Source: Candidatus Binatia bacterium (GTDB lineage: Bacteria > Desulfobacterota > Binatia > HRBIN30). From it: a DNA stretch of 64,000 bases. The position numbers and the translations under genes are program-made. Below the pieces are notes generated by a model. The model worked only from the letters and a program-made list of their open reading frames with translations, did not search any database and was not told the DNA's origin. The stretch spans positions 1 through 64,000 of the forward strand of contig JAKLJW010000015.1 of assembly GCA_023150935.1 (NCBI GenBank), written 5' to 3'. Of this stretch, positions 18,151 to 28,147 are shown piece by piece. Positions within the stretch are counted from its first letter, which is position 1; every line of letters begins with the position of its first letter.

Positions 18151-18212
18151 CGTGGGCGCTCCTTTCCGCTCCGCAGGATAGACCGCATGGTACCGGTCTG
18201 GGTGGGGGCGGG

Positions 18213-18347
18213 CTAGGAGCCTGTCGGAGAAAGCGGCCCCTCGCCCTTCGACGGGCTCAGGGCGAGCGAAAAATGCTGTGAAATCAAGGCAGAGCCCGCT
18301 CGTGCTGAGCTTGTCGAAGCACCAGCGGGCCTCTCTCCGACAGGCTC

Positions 18348-18351
<4 letters not shown>
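18213..18351. mobile_element. MITE-like element with 18-bp terminal inverted repeats
   Basis: The ends are perfect inverted repeats: CTAGGAGCCTGTCGGAGA at 18213-18230 and its complement at 18334-18351. Inside are two further inverted arms, CCTTCGACGGGCTCAGGGCG (from 18245) and a matching TGAGCTTGTCGAAG (18306-18319). CTAG forms both extreme ends and could be target duplication. The element has no gene. Its right end supplies the TAG stop codon of the aminotransferase gene. Confidence 0.75.
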
Positions 18352-19682
<1,331 letters not shown>

Positions 19683-19804
19683 CGCACAGCCTCCACTGGT
19701 GGCGCCTAGCACGATTGCGCGCCGCTGTACCACCGGGCCGGCGCTACGGCCCGCCGCGATGGAGTCCCTTTCCCGTCGAGACGCAGCTTGTTAGGAACGA
19801 TGCC

Positions 19805-20953
19805 ATGCAAACCAACGTCACCCGGATGCTCGGAATCGACTTTCCAATCCTCGCCTTCACGCACTGCCGGGACGTGGTGGCGGCGGTCACCAATGCCGGC
19901 GGCATGGGCGTGCTCGGGGCAGTGGCGCACTCGCCGGAACAGCTCGACGTCGACCTGACGTGGATCCGCGAACAAACCAGGGGCCGACCGTTTGGCGTCG
20001 ACCTGCTCATCCCCAGCAAGTTCGTCGGTGCGGAGACTGGCGGCATCGAACCCGGTGGCCTCAAGCAGATGCTTCCTGCGGAGCACCGCGAGTGGATCGA
20101 GGAGCTGCTGCGGCGTTACGACGTGCCGTCGCTGCCTCCGCCCGGTCCGGACAGTCAACGCGGCCGGCGCGACATGGTGGGCCTGCGCGTCGACCCGAAG
20201 AGCATGGCGCCGCTCATCGAAGTTGCCTTCCGGCACCAGGTCTCGCTGATCGCCTCGGCCCTCGGCACCCCGCCGGAGTGGCTGATCGAACGCGCCCACG
20301 CCGCGGGGATACCGGTGGCGGCGCTCGCCGGCCGGATCGACCACGCCGTTCATCACAAGCAAGCGGGTGTGGACCTGATCATCGCTCAGGGCACCGAGGG
20401 CGGTGGGCACACCGGTCAAATCGCCACCATGGTGCTGGTGCCGCAGGTCGTCGACGCCGTCGCGCCGACGCCGGTGCTCGCGGCCGGCGGCATTGCCTCG
20501 GGCAGGCAGATGGCGGCCGCGCTCGCCCTTGGCGCCGAGGGCGTGTGGTGCGGCTCGGTGTGGTTGACCACGGTCGAGGCGGAAACCACGCCGGTCATCA
20601 AGGAGAAGTTCCTCGCCGCCACTTCGGCCGACACGCTGCGCTCGCGGTCGCTCACCGGCAAGCCGGCGCGCATGCTGCGCACGGCGTGGACCGACGCATG
20701 GGAGGCCCCCGGCGCACCCGACGCCTTGCCGATGCCGTTGCAGAGCATTCTGGTGCTCGACGCCCAGCGCCGCATCCATCGCGTTGCCCACAAGTCCGAC
20801 TCCGGCGCCCGCCAGCTCGCGACCTACTTCGTTGGTCAGGTCGTGGGGCAGATGAACACGATCAAGTCCTCCCGGGATGTCGTCCGTGAAATGATCGAGG
20901 AACTCGTGGATGCCATGGAGCGGATAAACGGCCTGGTGGCAGGCGGCGAGTGA
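19805..20953 (+). CDS. Nitronate monooxygenase family protein (FMN)
   Basis: The 382-residue TIM-barrel protein has LGIDFPILAF at the N-terminus and the FMN-binding segments AQGTEGGGHTG and VLAAGGIASGRQMAAALALGA. This is the 2-nitropropane dioxygenase/enoyl reductase II-like family, which oxidises alkyl nitronates or serves as an FMN oxidoreductase. A 26-residue insertion around residues 100-125 (PGPDSQRGRRDMVG) is longer than in short members. It is divergent from the aminotransferase, and the 122-bp gap may hold both promoters. Confidence 0.88.
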   Translation: MQTNVTRMLGIDFPILAFTHCRDVVAAVTNAGGMGVLGAVAHSPEQLDVDLTWIREQTRGRPFGVDLLIPSKFVGAETGGIEPGGLKQMLPAEHREWIEELLRRYDVPSLPPPGPDSQRGRRDMVGLRVDPKSMAPLIEVAFRHQVSLIASALGTPPEWLIERAHAAGIPVAALAGRIDHAVHHKQAGVDLIIAQGTEGGGHTGQIATMVLVPQVVDAVAPTPVLAAGGIASGRQMAAALALGAEGVWCGSVWLTTVEAETTPVIKEKFLAATSADTLRSRSLTGKPARMLRTAWTDAWEAPGAPDALPMPLQSILVLDAQRRIHRVAHKSDSGARQLATYFVGQVVGQMNTIKSSRDVVREMIEELVDAMERINGLVAGGE

Positions 20954-20978
20954 GCGCGAAAGGAAATTGGCCCCTTCC

Positions 20979-21007
20979 TTGGCGCGGGGCCTGGCTACGT
21001 CTATAGT
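20979..21007 (+). promoter_or_regulatory. Sigma-70-type promoter of the RRM gene
   Basis: TTGGCG at 20979-20984 and TATAGT at 21002-21007 are separated by exactly 17 bases. Transcription would start near 21014, giving a 50-base leader with AGGAG at 21055-21059. Confidence 0.6.
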
Positions 21008-21065
21008 GCGGGTGCAGCGGCGGGGAATTCCGCCGACGACCGGTTACTAACGAAAGGAGTGCACC

Positions 21066-21461
21066 ATTAATACACGAATCTTTGTGGGGAACCTGAACTT
21101 CGCGACCACCGAGAGCGCACTGCACGCTCTGTTCGCAGAAGTCGGGGAAGTGGCAGAGGTCTTTCTTCCGGCCGACCGGGAGACCGGCCGGCCGCGGGGC
21201 TTCGCCTTCGTAGAGTTCGCCGATTCGGCTTCGGCGGCACGAGCTGTGGAACGGTTCAGCGGCTACGAACTGGACGGGCGCACGCTGCGGGTAACGGAGG
21301 CGGAAGAGCGGCGACCGCGGCTGGGTGGGGGCGGCGGCGGCGGGGGCGGGGGCTGGGCTCCGGGCCCGGACCCGGGGCCACCGATGGGATTCGGCGGCCG
21401 CGACCGACCGAAACCCAAGGGTAGCCGGCGCGGTTTGCGGGCGCGCAAGCGCAGTCTCTGA
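21066..21461 (+). CDS. RRM-domain RNA-binding protein (apparent ATT start)
   Basis: The 131-residue protein has one RNA recognition motif: RNP2 is IFVGNLNF at residues 5-12 and RNP1 is RGFAFVEF. It is followed by a ten-glycine linker and a basic, proline- and arginine-rich tail. Small RRM proteins of this type bind single-stranded RNA in many bacteria. No ATG, GTG or TTG precedes the RNP2 strand in frame. ATT at 21066 is 6 bases after AGGAG, and the reading from it matches the family's usual N-terminus. Starting at GTG 21084 would delete half of the first strand. Confidence 0.88.
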   Translation: MNTRIFVGNLNFATTESALHALFAEVGEVAEVFLPADRETGRPRGFAFVEFADSASAARAVERFSGYELDGRTLRVTEAEERRPRLGGGGGGGGGGWAPGPDPGPPMGFGGRDRPKPKGSRRGLRARKRSL

Positions 21462-21484
21462 TCGCCGCTCCGATCCTGTCCACA

Positions 21485-21587
21485 GGAGCACGGAATCGGG
21501 AGCCGGGGACGAGCGCCGGAACGCCAAACGCGTTAGTACGACGAGGGCGTTTCCCGCTCCGTGCTCCCGAATCCGGGCGGTTTTTTT
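21485..21587 (+). terminator. Terminator between RRM gene and quinone oxidoreductase gene
   Basis: GGAGCACGGA (21485-21494) can pair with TCCGTGCTCC (21558-21567). A short CCCG/CGGG hairpin follows, ending in a seven-T tract at 21581-21587. It would stop plus-strand transcription before the convergent gene that ends at 21601. Confidence 0.65.
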
Positions 21588-21600
21588 GCCGCAGCGCCGG

Positions 21601-22602
21601 TCAAACTTCGAGCACGATCTTACCGATGTGCTGGGCGCCTTCCATGAGGCGGTGCCCCTCGGCGGCGTCCGCCAGGGGCAGGCGCTTGTAGATCAGCGGA
21701 CGGACCTTGTCGGAGGCGATCAAGGGCCATACCCGCGATTCCAGGGCGCGGGCAATCTCGCCCTTGCGCTCGACGGACTGAACGCGCAACGTCGACCCGG
21801 TCAGCGTCAGGCGCTTGAGCATCACGGGCATCAGGTCGATTTCGACTTTGCTGCCCTTGTTGAACGCGATATTCACGAGGCGACCGTCGCGGTTGAGGCA
21901 ACTGATGTTGCGCTGCACGTAGTCGCCCCCGACGATGTCGAGAATTACGTCGACCCCCTTGCCGCCGGTGCATTCCTTGATCGCCGCCACGAAGTCCTCG
22001 GTGAGGAAGTCGACAGCGCGAAACGCCCCTAATGCAGTGACGCGCCCGCAGTGTTCGGGGCCAGCCGCCGTGGCGAACACTCGGTGGCCAAGGGCGGCGG
22101 CGATCTGAACTGCCGTGGTTCCGATGCCACCCGCGCCGCCATGCACCAGCAACGTCTCGCCGGGCGCCAGACCGGCTCGATCCCAGATGTTGCTCCATAC
22201 GGTGAAGCAGGTTTCGGGCAACGCCGCTGCCTCGGTCATCTCGAGGCCGTCCGGAACGGGCAGGCATTGCAGAGCCGGGGCGACGCAGTACTCCGCATAG
22301 CCGCCGCCGGTGGTCAACGCGCAACAGACATCGCCGGTACGCCACCGATCGACCGCTGCGCCGGCCGCCACAATGGTGCCGGCGATCTCGAGTCCAGGTA
22401 GGTCACTGGCGCCCGGCGGGGCCGGATACATCCCCTTGCGCTGGTAGATGTCCGGCCCGTTGATGCCCGCCGCGGCGACGCGAATCAGCACTTCTCCCTG
22501 GCCCGGCACCGGTGTGGGCCGCATCGCCGGCACCAGGACCTCGGGGCCCCCGGGCCTTGAGATCTCCACACACCGCATCGTCGGCGGAACGGTTTCAGTC
22601 AT
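21601..22602 (-). CDS. Zinc-independent quinone oxidoreductase (MDR family)
   Basis: This is a 333-residue medium-chain dehydrogenase/reductase of the PIG3/quinone oxidoreductase type. It has a GroES-like N-domain (VRVAAAGINGPDIYQRKG) and an NADPH-binding GGAGGIGTTAVQIA. It lacks the catalytic-zinc cysteine and histidine set. It likely reduces quinones or enals. It is last in a minus-strand run after a radical SAM gene and a MOSC-RidA gene, 42 bp from its upstream neighbour. Confidence 0.9.
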   Translation of the reverse strand: MTETVPPTMRCVEISRPGGPEVLVPAMRPTPVPGQGEVLIRVAAAGINGPDIYQRKGMYPAPPGASDLPGLEIAGTIVAAGAAVDRWRTGDVCCALTTGGGYAEYCVAPALQCLPVPDGLEMTEAAALPETCFTVWSNIWDRAGLAPGETLLVHGGAGGIGTTAVQIAAALGHRVFATAAGPEHCGRVTALGAFRAVDFLTEDFVAAIKECTGGKGVDVILDIVGGDYVQRNISCLNRDGRLVNIAFNKGSKVEIDLMPVMLKRLTLTGSTLRVQSVERKGEIARALESRVWPLIASDKVRPLIYKRLPLADAAEGHRLMEGAQHIGKIVLEV

Positions 22603-22644
22603 CGCCCGCTTCCCTTGAGCGAGAGGCGCAGACCGGGCAAGCCC

Positions 22645-23964
22645 TTAAGCTCCTCGCACCGCCACCGCTTTGATCTCGACGCGCATCTGCGGCATCGCCA
22701 GGCCCGTGACCCCGACGGCCGTCCATGCCGGCTGATGGTTCGGAAAGGCTTCGCGCAGGGCGTTGACGACGGGAGTCATCTGGCTCATGTCGAGATGGTA
22801 CGACGTGATTTCCACGACGTCGTCCAGCGAGGCGCCGGCTTCGGCGAGCACGCGAGCCATGTTGCGGAACGCCTGACGGGCCTGTTCGCCGACATCGTCG
22901 GAGATGCTGAAGCTCTCGTTGAAACCGGCCTGCCCGGATACGTAGATGGTGTTGCCGACCTGTACACCCTGGGAGAAGTGGAACTGGTCGCGCATGATTT
23001 CCGTTCCGGCGGGGACAAGCAAACGTCGATCGGCCATGGCGGCTCCTTTAGTTGCGACCGCAGCCGCGGTCTGGGTTGGGATTGGCGCGTGAACGGGCGG
23101 GCGGGCGACCCACTCCACGGTGTCGCCCGCCGCGACGGCGCCGGGTATGAGCACAGAGGCGTAAACGCCGAGGTTCTGATCGGCATGGCGGACGATGGCG
23201 CGCAGGAGGGCCGGGTCCTTGGGAAGGTCCGGCTGCGGCTGGATGGGCATGGCGCAGCGAAAAGCGGGTAGATGAACGGCGATTTCGGCCTTGCCGACAC
23301 GCAGTTTGCCCCCGCACCAGTCGAAATCGGCGAAGTCGGCGGTGTCGCCGTCGGGCTCGATCAGGAGGTTCGGCCGGAATCGGCGTACCGCGGCGTCGCT
23401 GCCCGGGCTGAGGCGGCGCAGTGCCGCCAGGGCGGTGGTGGTGACGAGGTGCAGCGGAAACGCATCGAAGTACGTACCCGGGGGCGAGACGAATTCCATC
23501 AACTCGCGCGGGAACTTCGCGAAGTTGGGCAACGGTTCGTTGTCGAGTCGTCCGAGCAAACGGCGGATCTCCTTGAAAAGGTCCGGGTCGTCCGGGCGAC
23601 CACGCCGGTAGTGGGCGAGGTCGTCGGCCGGGCGGAGTGGGCAGAGGGTTACCGGCCGGCCGATCAGTTGCGACAGGCGAACGGATATTTCCGCCGAGTC
23701 GCTGCGCAGGACGGTGCCGTCCGGCATGGTGATCGCGGCGGGCGGCGAGCCGCCGTCCGAGGGCTCTTCGAGGTATTGCGCGCGGCAGAGGAGCAGCGCC
23801 GGGAAGTTGCGCGCCCCGCGGATTTCCCCTGCCTGCTCGTCACGAAGTGCCCAGCCGCGGTCGCCGGGGATCCCGCGCGTGCCCAGGGCGGCGTGCGGGA
23901 GTTGTTCGCCGCCCATCGATTTCACCGGGTAGCGCCAGACTTCGCGCACCTTTCCGATCAGCAT
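22645..23964 (-). CDS. MOSC domain protein fused to RidA-like domain
   Basis: The 439-residue frame joins two families. Residues 1-300 are a YcbX/MOSC molybdenum-cofactor-sulfurase C-terminal protein (VWRYPVKSMGGEQL, GDRGWALRD, and RFRPNLLIE near 215). Residues 310-439 are a RidA/YjgF imine-deaminase-like domain (VGNTIYVSGQAGFN, LREAFPNHQPAWTAVGV). The junction contains AAAGGAG 6 bases before an in-frame ATG at 23037, so a separate 130-residue RidA protein could also be made. MOSC proteins bind the Moco-type pterin. The physiological link is unknown. Confidence 0.85.
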   Translation of the reverse strand: MLIGKVREVWRYPVKSMGGEQLPHAALGTRGIPGDRGWALRDEQAGEIRGARNFPALLLCRAQYLEEPSDGGSPPAAITMPDGTVLRSDSAEISVRLSQLIGRPVTLCPLRPADDLAHYRRGRPDDPDLFKEIRRLLGRLDNEPLPNFAKFPRELMEFVSPPGTYFDAFPLHLVTTTALAALRRLSPGSDAAVRRFRPNLLIEPDGDTADFADFDWCGGKLRVGKAEIAVHLPAFRCAMPIQPQPDLPKDPALLRAIVRHADQNLGVYASVLIPGAVAAGDTVEWVARPPVHAPIPTQTAAAVATKGAAMADRRLLVPAGTEIMRDQFHFSQGVQVGNTIYVSGQAGFNESFSISDDVGEQARQAFRNMARVLAEAGASLDDVVEITSYHLDMSQMTPVVNALREAFPNHQPAWTAVGVTGLAMPQMRVEIKAVAVRGA

Positions 23965-24000
23965 TCACCCTCCCGTACGCGCGTGGGCGTTGCCCGCCGG

Positions 24001-25677
24001 CTATGCCGCTTGCTTGACGATCGTCGGCGCGGCGCCCGGACGGTAGTACGTCCAGCGGGTCGGCGGTTCGGCAACTCCAGCCGGCGGCGTGGGATGCTCC
24101 GCGAACGCGCGGATGCGCTCGGCAAACGTCTCTCCGAGCGCGACCAGGTTCGGGTCCGGCTCGCCAAGCGCGGCTTTCCACCGGGCCTGCACCTCGCGGG
24201 CCCGCTCGGCGACCCGCGCGGAGGGGGCGTTGGCGAGGACTGCGACCAGGGCCGGGTATTGAGCGGTCGCGGTTTCGCGCAGCAGCGCACCGCGCGTCCG
24301 TAACGCGGGATCGCGGTGGTTGTGCAGCCTCAAGTAGCCGCGCAGAGCCGTGTCGACCGCTTTGAGCGCCGACGGTCCCGTTTCCAGGTAGAGCCGCCGG
24401 TGCGCAGCGTCGATCGCTTCCTCTAGCTGCTGCCACGTCATGTGCAGCGGCTGCGCTACGGGATTGGCTTGGAAGCCACCGGCGACGGTCCAACCGAACG
24501 TTGTCGACAAACGCTGCTGCTTCTTCATGCGTTCGTACAGGCGGGTGCCGGCACACGGTACCAGGGGGGTTACCTGGGCGATCGTCGGCGCCAGGCGGAC
24601 GAAGGCGTCGACGTCTTGCGGCATGTTCTCGGGCGTATGGAAGTCGAAGCCGAGAATCAGCGACCCGACCACCGTGATGCCGACCTCGCGCAGGCCGTCG
24701 AACAGCGCCTGCACGTCGCCGCCCTTGCGCTTACGCAGGTGGGCGTCGTGTTGCAGAACGTCATCGAGAGTCGACTCGACGCCGATCCACACCGTCGCGA
24801 GCCCATCGGCAGCGAGCTCCTCGGGATCCAGCTTGGAGAGCGTCCGGACGCTGCCGAAGGTGAAGTAGCCAAGGCGGCCGGCAGTCGCTTCGTCGCCGCG
24901 GATGCGCCGGCCGAGGGCGCGCGGATACTCGGGGTCCGTGAAAAGATCCTCGTCGAACAGCTCGAACATGCTGCGTCCCGCGCCGTCGTTGACGAAGTGA
25001 TGGCGCATGAAGGTGTAGGCTTCGTCGGGCGAAGCGACCTGGAACTTCTTGTACTTGAAGAACGCCGAGGTGTTGCAGAAGTCGCAGGCCGCCGGGCAGC
25101 CGAGCGAGGCCAGCACTGGCCGTCCGCCGACGACGCGCAACTGCGGTCCGAGGGCGGCCAGGTGCGATCCGGAGCGCGGCATCGTGTACTGGGTGATGGG
25201 CCGTTCCGCCGGCAGATCGCCAATCAGCCGGCGCATGAAGCGCACCCCCTCTTCGTGGCACAGATGATGGGCGCCGGTGCGGATAGTTTCGGCCACGGCA
25301 ACGTCCGCCGGCAGCGGGTCGAGCACTTGCGCGATCGCGTAGCCGCCGACGACGCGGATGGCGTCGGGCGCCAGAGCCTTCGCCCGCTCGATCATGTCCG
25401 CCGTCTGGCGCAGCGTGTTCCAGTTCACCTGGAACCCGACTACGTCGCAGCCTTTGCGCAGCTCGGCCTCGAACTCGGCCATCGTCGGGTGTTCGAGCAC
25501 GCAGCACTCGGCGTTGAGGTTCTCCGCCATCAGATAGAAAGCCCAGTAGTGGCCGTGCATCGTCATCGCGAACGGACCCTGCGACGGCGATAGTTGCCCG
25601 GTGAACGGATCGAGCGGATCCCACCCGTCTTCGGAAAGCGGGAACGGCTTGTATGGGCTCGCAAACAATACGCGCAT
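24001..25677 (-). CDS. Radical SAM protein with B12-binding domain
   Basis: The 558-residue protein has an N-terminal cobalamin-binding-like region (residues 1-170: VVGFQVNWNTLRQTADMI, then IRVVGGYA). A radical SAM core follows, whose cluster cysteines are in GCPAACDFC (CxxxCxxC). After it come GVESTLDDVLQHD and GSLILGFDFHTPEN. Such proteins catalyse methylations or rearrangements of unknown substrates. AAGGAGG lies 7 bases before the ATG. The open frame continues far upstream but is unrelated. It heads a three-gene operon facing a TetR gene. Confidence 0.88.
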   Translation of the reverse strand: MRVLFASPYKPFPLSEDGWDPLDPFTGQLSPSQGPFAMTMHGHYWAFYLMAENLNAECCVLEHPTMAEFEAELRKGCDVVGFQVNWNTLRQTADMIERAKALAPDAIRVVGGYAIAQVLDPLPADVAVAETIRTGAHHLCHEEGVRFMRRLIGDLPAERPITQYTMPRSGSHLAALGPQLRVVGGRPVLASLGCPAACDFCNTSAFFKYKKFQVASPDEAYTFMRHHFVNDGAGRSMFELFDEDLFTDPEYPRALGRRIRGDEATAGRLGYFTFGSVRTLSKLDPEELAADGLATVWIGVESTLDDVLQHDAHLRKRKGGDVQALFDGLREVGITVVGSLILGFDFHTPENMPQDVDAFVRLAPTIAQVTPLVPCAGTRLYERMKKQQRLSTTFGWTVAGGFQANPVAQPLHMTWQQLEEAIDAAHRRLYLETGPSALKAVDTALRGYLRLHNHRDPALRTRGALLRETATAQYPALVAVLANAPSARVAERAREVQARWKAALGEPDPNLVALGETFAERIRAFAEHPTPPAGVAEPPTRWTYYRPGAAPTIVKQAA

Positions 25678-25778
25678 GGCAGCCTCCTTGGAAATCGGCC
25701 TGGCGCGTCGGGCCGCGCCGCGCGATCGCCAGGCAGTTGTGGGAGTTCTCTTCCCGGCTAAGCCTCCGGAACCCGAAC

Positions 25779-25807
25779 TTGACAAAACGTACGTGTTTCC
25801 TTTATCC
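25779..25807. promoter_or_regulatory. Promoter with palindromic operator between radical SAM and tetR genes
   Basis: TTGACA (25779-25784) and TTATCC (25802-25807) are 17 bases apart, facing tetR. The spacer contains AAAACGTACGTGTTT, centred on ACGTACGT, a near-palindrome with one mismatch per arm. Its place between divergent genes suggests autoregulation by TetR and control of the operon. This is inference. Confidence 0.5.
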
Positions 25808-25854
25808 GACTCAAGGCGGAGCGAGCAAGAGAAAAAGGAGGCTTTCGAAAACGC

Positions 25855-26610
25855 GTGCGGCGCAAGTCGAATCGAGTTGCCGCCGGCAAGGCGGCGGCGG
25901 TGCGCGAGCGAGCCGGACGGCACCCAGTCCGTCTCTTGCCGCTCGATCCCGGTGCGCCGCCGCGCGGGCGTCCGGCCCAGCCGTCGAGCCCCGGCGAGCG
26001 TTCGGAGGCGTTGCGAGCGCGAGTCTTGTTGGCCGCCGCGGAGGCGTTTGCCGACAAGGGCTACTTCGCTGCAACCATCGAGGACGTGATTGCCCGCGCG
26101 GGCATGTCGCGGCGTACGCTCTACCAGATCTTTGCCAATCGTGAGGACGTTCTGGCCGCGCTTTACGAGGATGTCGAAGCCCGGATGCTGGCTGCGATCG
26201 AGGCGGGGGTGGCGGCGGCACCCGATCCGGCGAGCAAGGTGTTGGCGGGAATCGAAACCTGGTTGATGGCGCTGGCCAGCCACCCGGGGTTGGCGCGGGT
26301 TCTGATCGTCGATGCGCCTGCTGCCGGGCCGCGTCTGGCCCGCATCAGCGAGCGGGCGCACGCCGCGGTGGCGGACCTGATTGCCCGTCTGCTCGAGGTG
26401 GCGGTGGCGGAGGGTAGGGTGCAACGGCCGGATCCCCTCATCCCGCGGGCGCTGGTCGGTGCCGTTAACGAGGTGATTGCGCACCTCCTGCGCCGCGGCG
26501 AGCGTCTCTCGGACACCACGCCGATCGTGCTCGAGCTTTTCATCCGCCTTGTCGGCCCGCCGCTGGATGGCTCTGCGGTGCCGACGTTGCCACCTCGGCG
26601 TCGTGCATGA
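25855..26610 (+). CDS. TetR/AcrR-family transcriptional regulator
   Basis: The 251-residue protein has the TetR DNA-binding domain at about 54-100: LLAAAEAFADKGYFAATIED followed by VIARAGMSRRTLYQIFANREDVLAALYED. A basic, proline-rich 45-residue N-terminal extension precedes it. The start is a GTG with AGGAG about 14 bases upstream, which is far, so the start is uncertain and could be inside the extension. The ligand is unknown. It lies 177 bp from the radical SAM operon and is the likely repressor of it. Confidence 0.85.
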   Translation: MRRKSNRVAAGKAAAVRERAGRHPVRLLPLDPGAPPRGRPAQPSSPGERSEALRARVLLAAAEAFADKGYFAATIEDVIARAGMSRRTLYQIFANREDVLAALYEDVEARMLAAIEAGVAAAPDPASKVLAGIETWLMALASHPGLARVLIVDAPAAGPRLARISERAHAAVADLIARLLEVAVAEGRVQRPDPLIPRALVGAVNEVIAHLLRRGERLSDTTPIVLELFIRLVGPPLDGSAVPTLPPRRRA

Positions 26611-26681
26611 ACGCGGTCGAGCGCGCGACTGAAAGCCGCCGTTCGGGTTCGTAGCGGCCTCTGCGGGGGCGCGGAGGGGAC

Positions 26682-27881
26682 TCAGGGGCCCGGGGCAGCG
26701 AGGGCGGCGAGAGCCTGGCGGGGGCCCGGGGCGTGGCCGTCGAAAGTGGGCTGGAAGAGGCCCATGGCAGACCAACGAAACAGACGCACCGCCTCTTCCG
26801 GCGACCAATACACGGCGCCGGCGAAGCGTGGGTCCTCGAACACCCGCCGCCGCAGGTCGCGGACGAAGCCGGCCTGTCCGGCCTCCGTCAACGGATAGCC
26901 ATCGATCGCGCAGCGGTGGCAGCAGCAGAAATGCGTGCAGCAATAGCTGCTCAGGCGGCAGCAGTTCGTCGACGAGGCCTCCGCCGGGTAAGCGTACTCG
27001 GCGACGAAGACGGGCAGAGCCAGATCGGTGACGAGACGGCTGACGGTTGTGTCGAACTGTGCGGTACGGTCCGCCCCCCAGTCCGAGGGGTAATACGAAA
27101 GTCCGGCCAGTGAGACGGGTATGCCGTGGGCGCGCATCGTGGAGAAGAACGCCGCCGCCAGACGGGAGTCGTAGCCGCGCGATATGTGCAGAATGATCTC
27201 GAGGTCGTTGCGCCCGGTGGCGTCCTCGATGCCCGCGAGAGTAGCGCGCATCAGTTTGGCTGCATCCGGCCAGATGTTGCGCCGCAGGTAGTCGAGATCG
27301 TCGGAGATCTCGAAGGCGCCACAGAAGCCATAGTCGGTTTCGTTGCCGATTCCGTACGTGGATGTCCTGAGCCCGTCGGCGAGCAGGAGTCCAACGGCGT
27401 CGCGAGCCCAGGCGCGGGCCGCTGTGGCCCGGTCGTCCACGGACAGGTTTGCCCATGCGGCGGGGGCATCCTGACGATTGTCCGCTCCCCAACCCTGGCT
27501 CATGAACAGAGTTGGTATGACATACAGACCCGCCGTCTGGGCGCGTCGGGCGAGAGCACGCGCGTGGCGGTCGAGGGTGCCCGGCTCGAGGTTGCCGGGT
27601 TGGTCTTCCACCCACAGGCGCAAGCGGAAGACATCGGCGCCGTTTCGGCGCATTTCCTCGATCGGATCGACCCGCACGCCTCCGGTACTCCAGGTGCGCC
27701 CGCTTTCCTCGAAGGCCATGACGTAGTTGGCATCAATGCCCCACAGTTTCGCCGGCCGTGCCGGCTCCCGGTCGGGCGGCGATTCGGACGAGGATGAGCC
27801 GCAGCCAGCGGCGAGGACGGTCGCGAGGACCATAACAGCCGCGCGCACTGCGGGATGCGCCGTTGCCGTTCGCGTCGCCAT
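26682..27881 (-). CDS. GH53-like arabinogalactanase-type lipoprotein
   Basis: The 399-residue protein has a lipobox (LATVLAAGCG) and then a family 53 glycoside hydrolase domain: GIDANYVMAFEESGRTW, FRLRLWVEDQPGN, the acid/base region YGIGNETDYG, and VFVAEYAYP with the likely nucleophile. GH53 enzymes cut beta-1,4-galactans. An odd segment with eight cysteines and two histidines in 19 residues (26910-26964, NCCRLSSYCCTHFCCCHRC) interrupts the C-terminal part. It is convergent with tetR. ATG 27911 is an alternative start 10 codons earlier. Confidence 0.8.
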   Translation of the reverse strand: MATRTATAHPAVRAAVMVLATVLAAGCGSSSSESPPDREPARPAKLWGIDANYVMAFEESGRTWSTGGVRVDPIEEMRRNGADVFRLRLWVEDQPGNLEPGTLDRHARALARRAQTAGLYVIPTLFMSQGWGADNRQDAPAAWANLSVDDRATAARAWARDAVGLLLADGLRTSTYGIGNETDYGFCGAFEISDDLDYLRRNIWPDAAKLMRATLAGIEDATGRNDLEIILHISRGYDSRLAAAFFSTMRAHGIPVSLAGLSYYPSDWGADRTAQFDTTVSRLVTDLALPVFVAEYAYPAEASSTNCCRLSSYCCTHFCCCHRCAIDGYPLTEAGQAGFVRDLRRRVFEDPRFAGAVYWSPEEAVRLFRWSAMGLFQPTFDGHAPGPRQALAALAAPGP

Positions 27882-28147
27882 TACTCCACTTGCCGCGCGG
27901 TCTGCGGGCATCGTCCGAGGTTCGGGCGATGCGGGTTTTCTTGCCCTGCCGCGACTCTGCGACGAGTATCCATCTTCGCAACTCGATTGGCAACGGCAGT
28001 TTCCCGGCCTTCCGCGCGGGTGGCGAAGGCGACGGCTGGTAGCCAGGTCGGCGTGGTTGGATGTGCTCTGTGTGGTAGAAAGAGTTGCATGCGGCAAACG
28101 AGCAGGTGAGGGGACTAACCCCTTGCGGAAAGGGTAGGAGGGTCTCG

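Noticed and set aside
24001-27615. A 1204-codon open frame on the minus strand
   Set aside because: Only the last 558 codons (from 25677) are a radical SAM protein; the rest is antisense to the TetR and in a wrong frame of the GH53-like gene.
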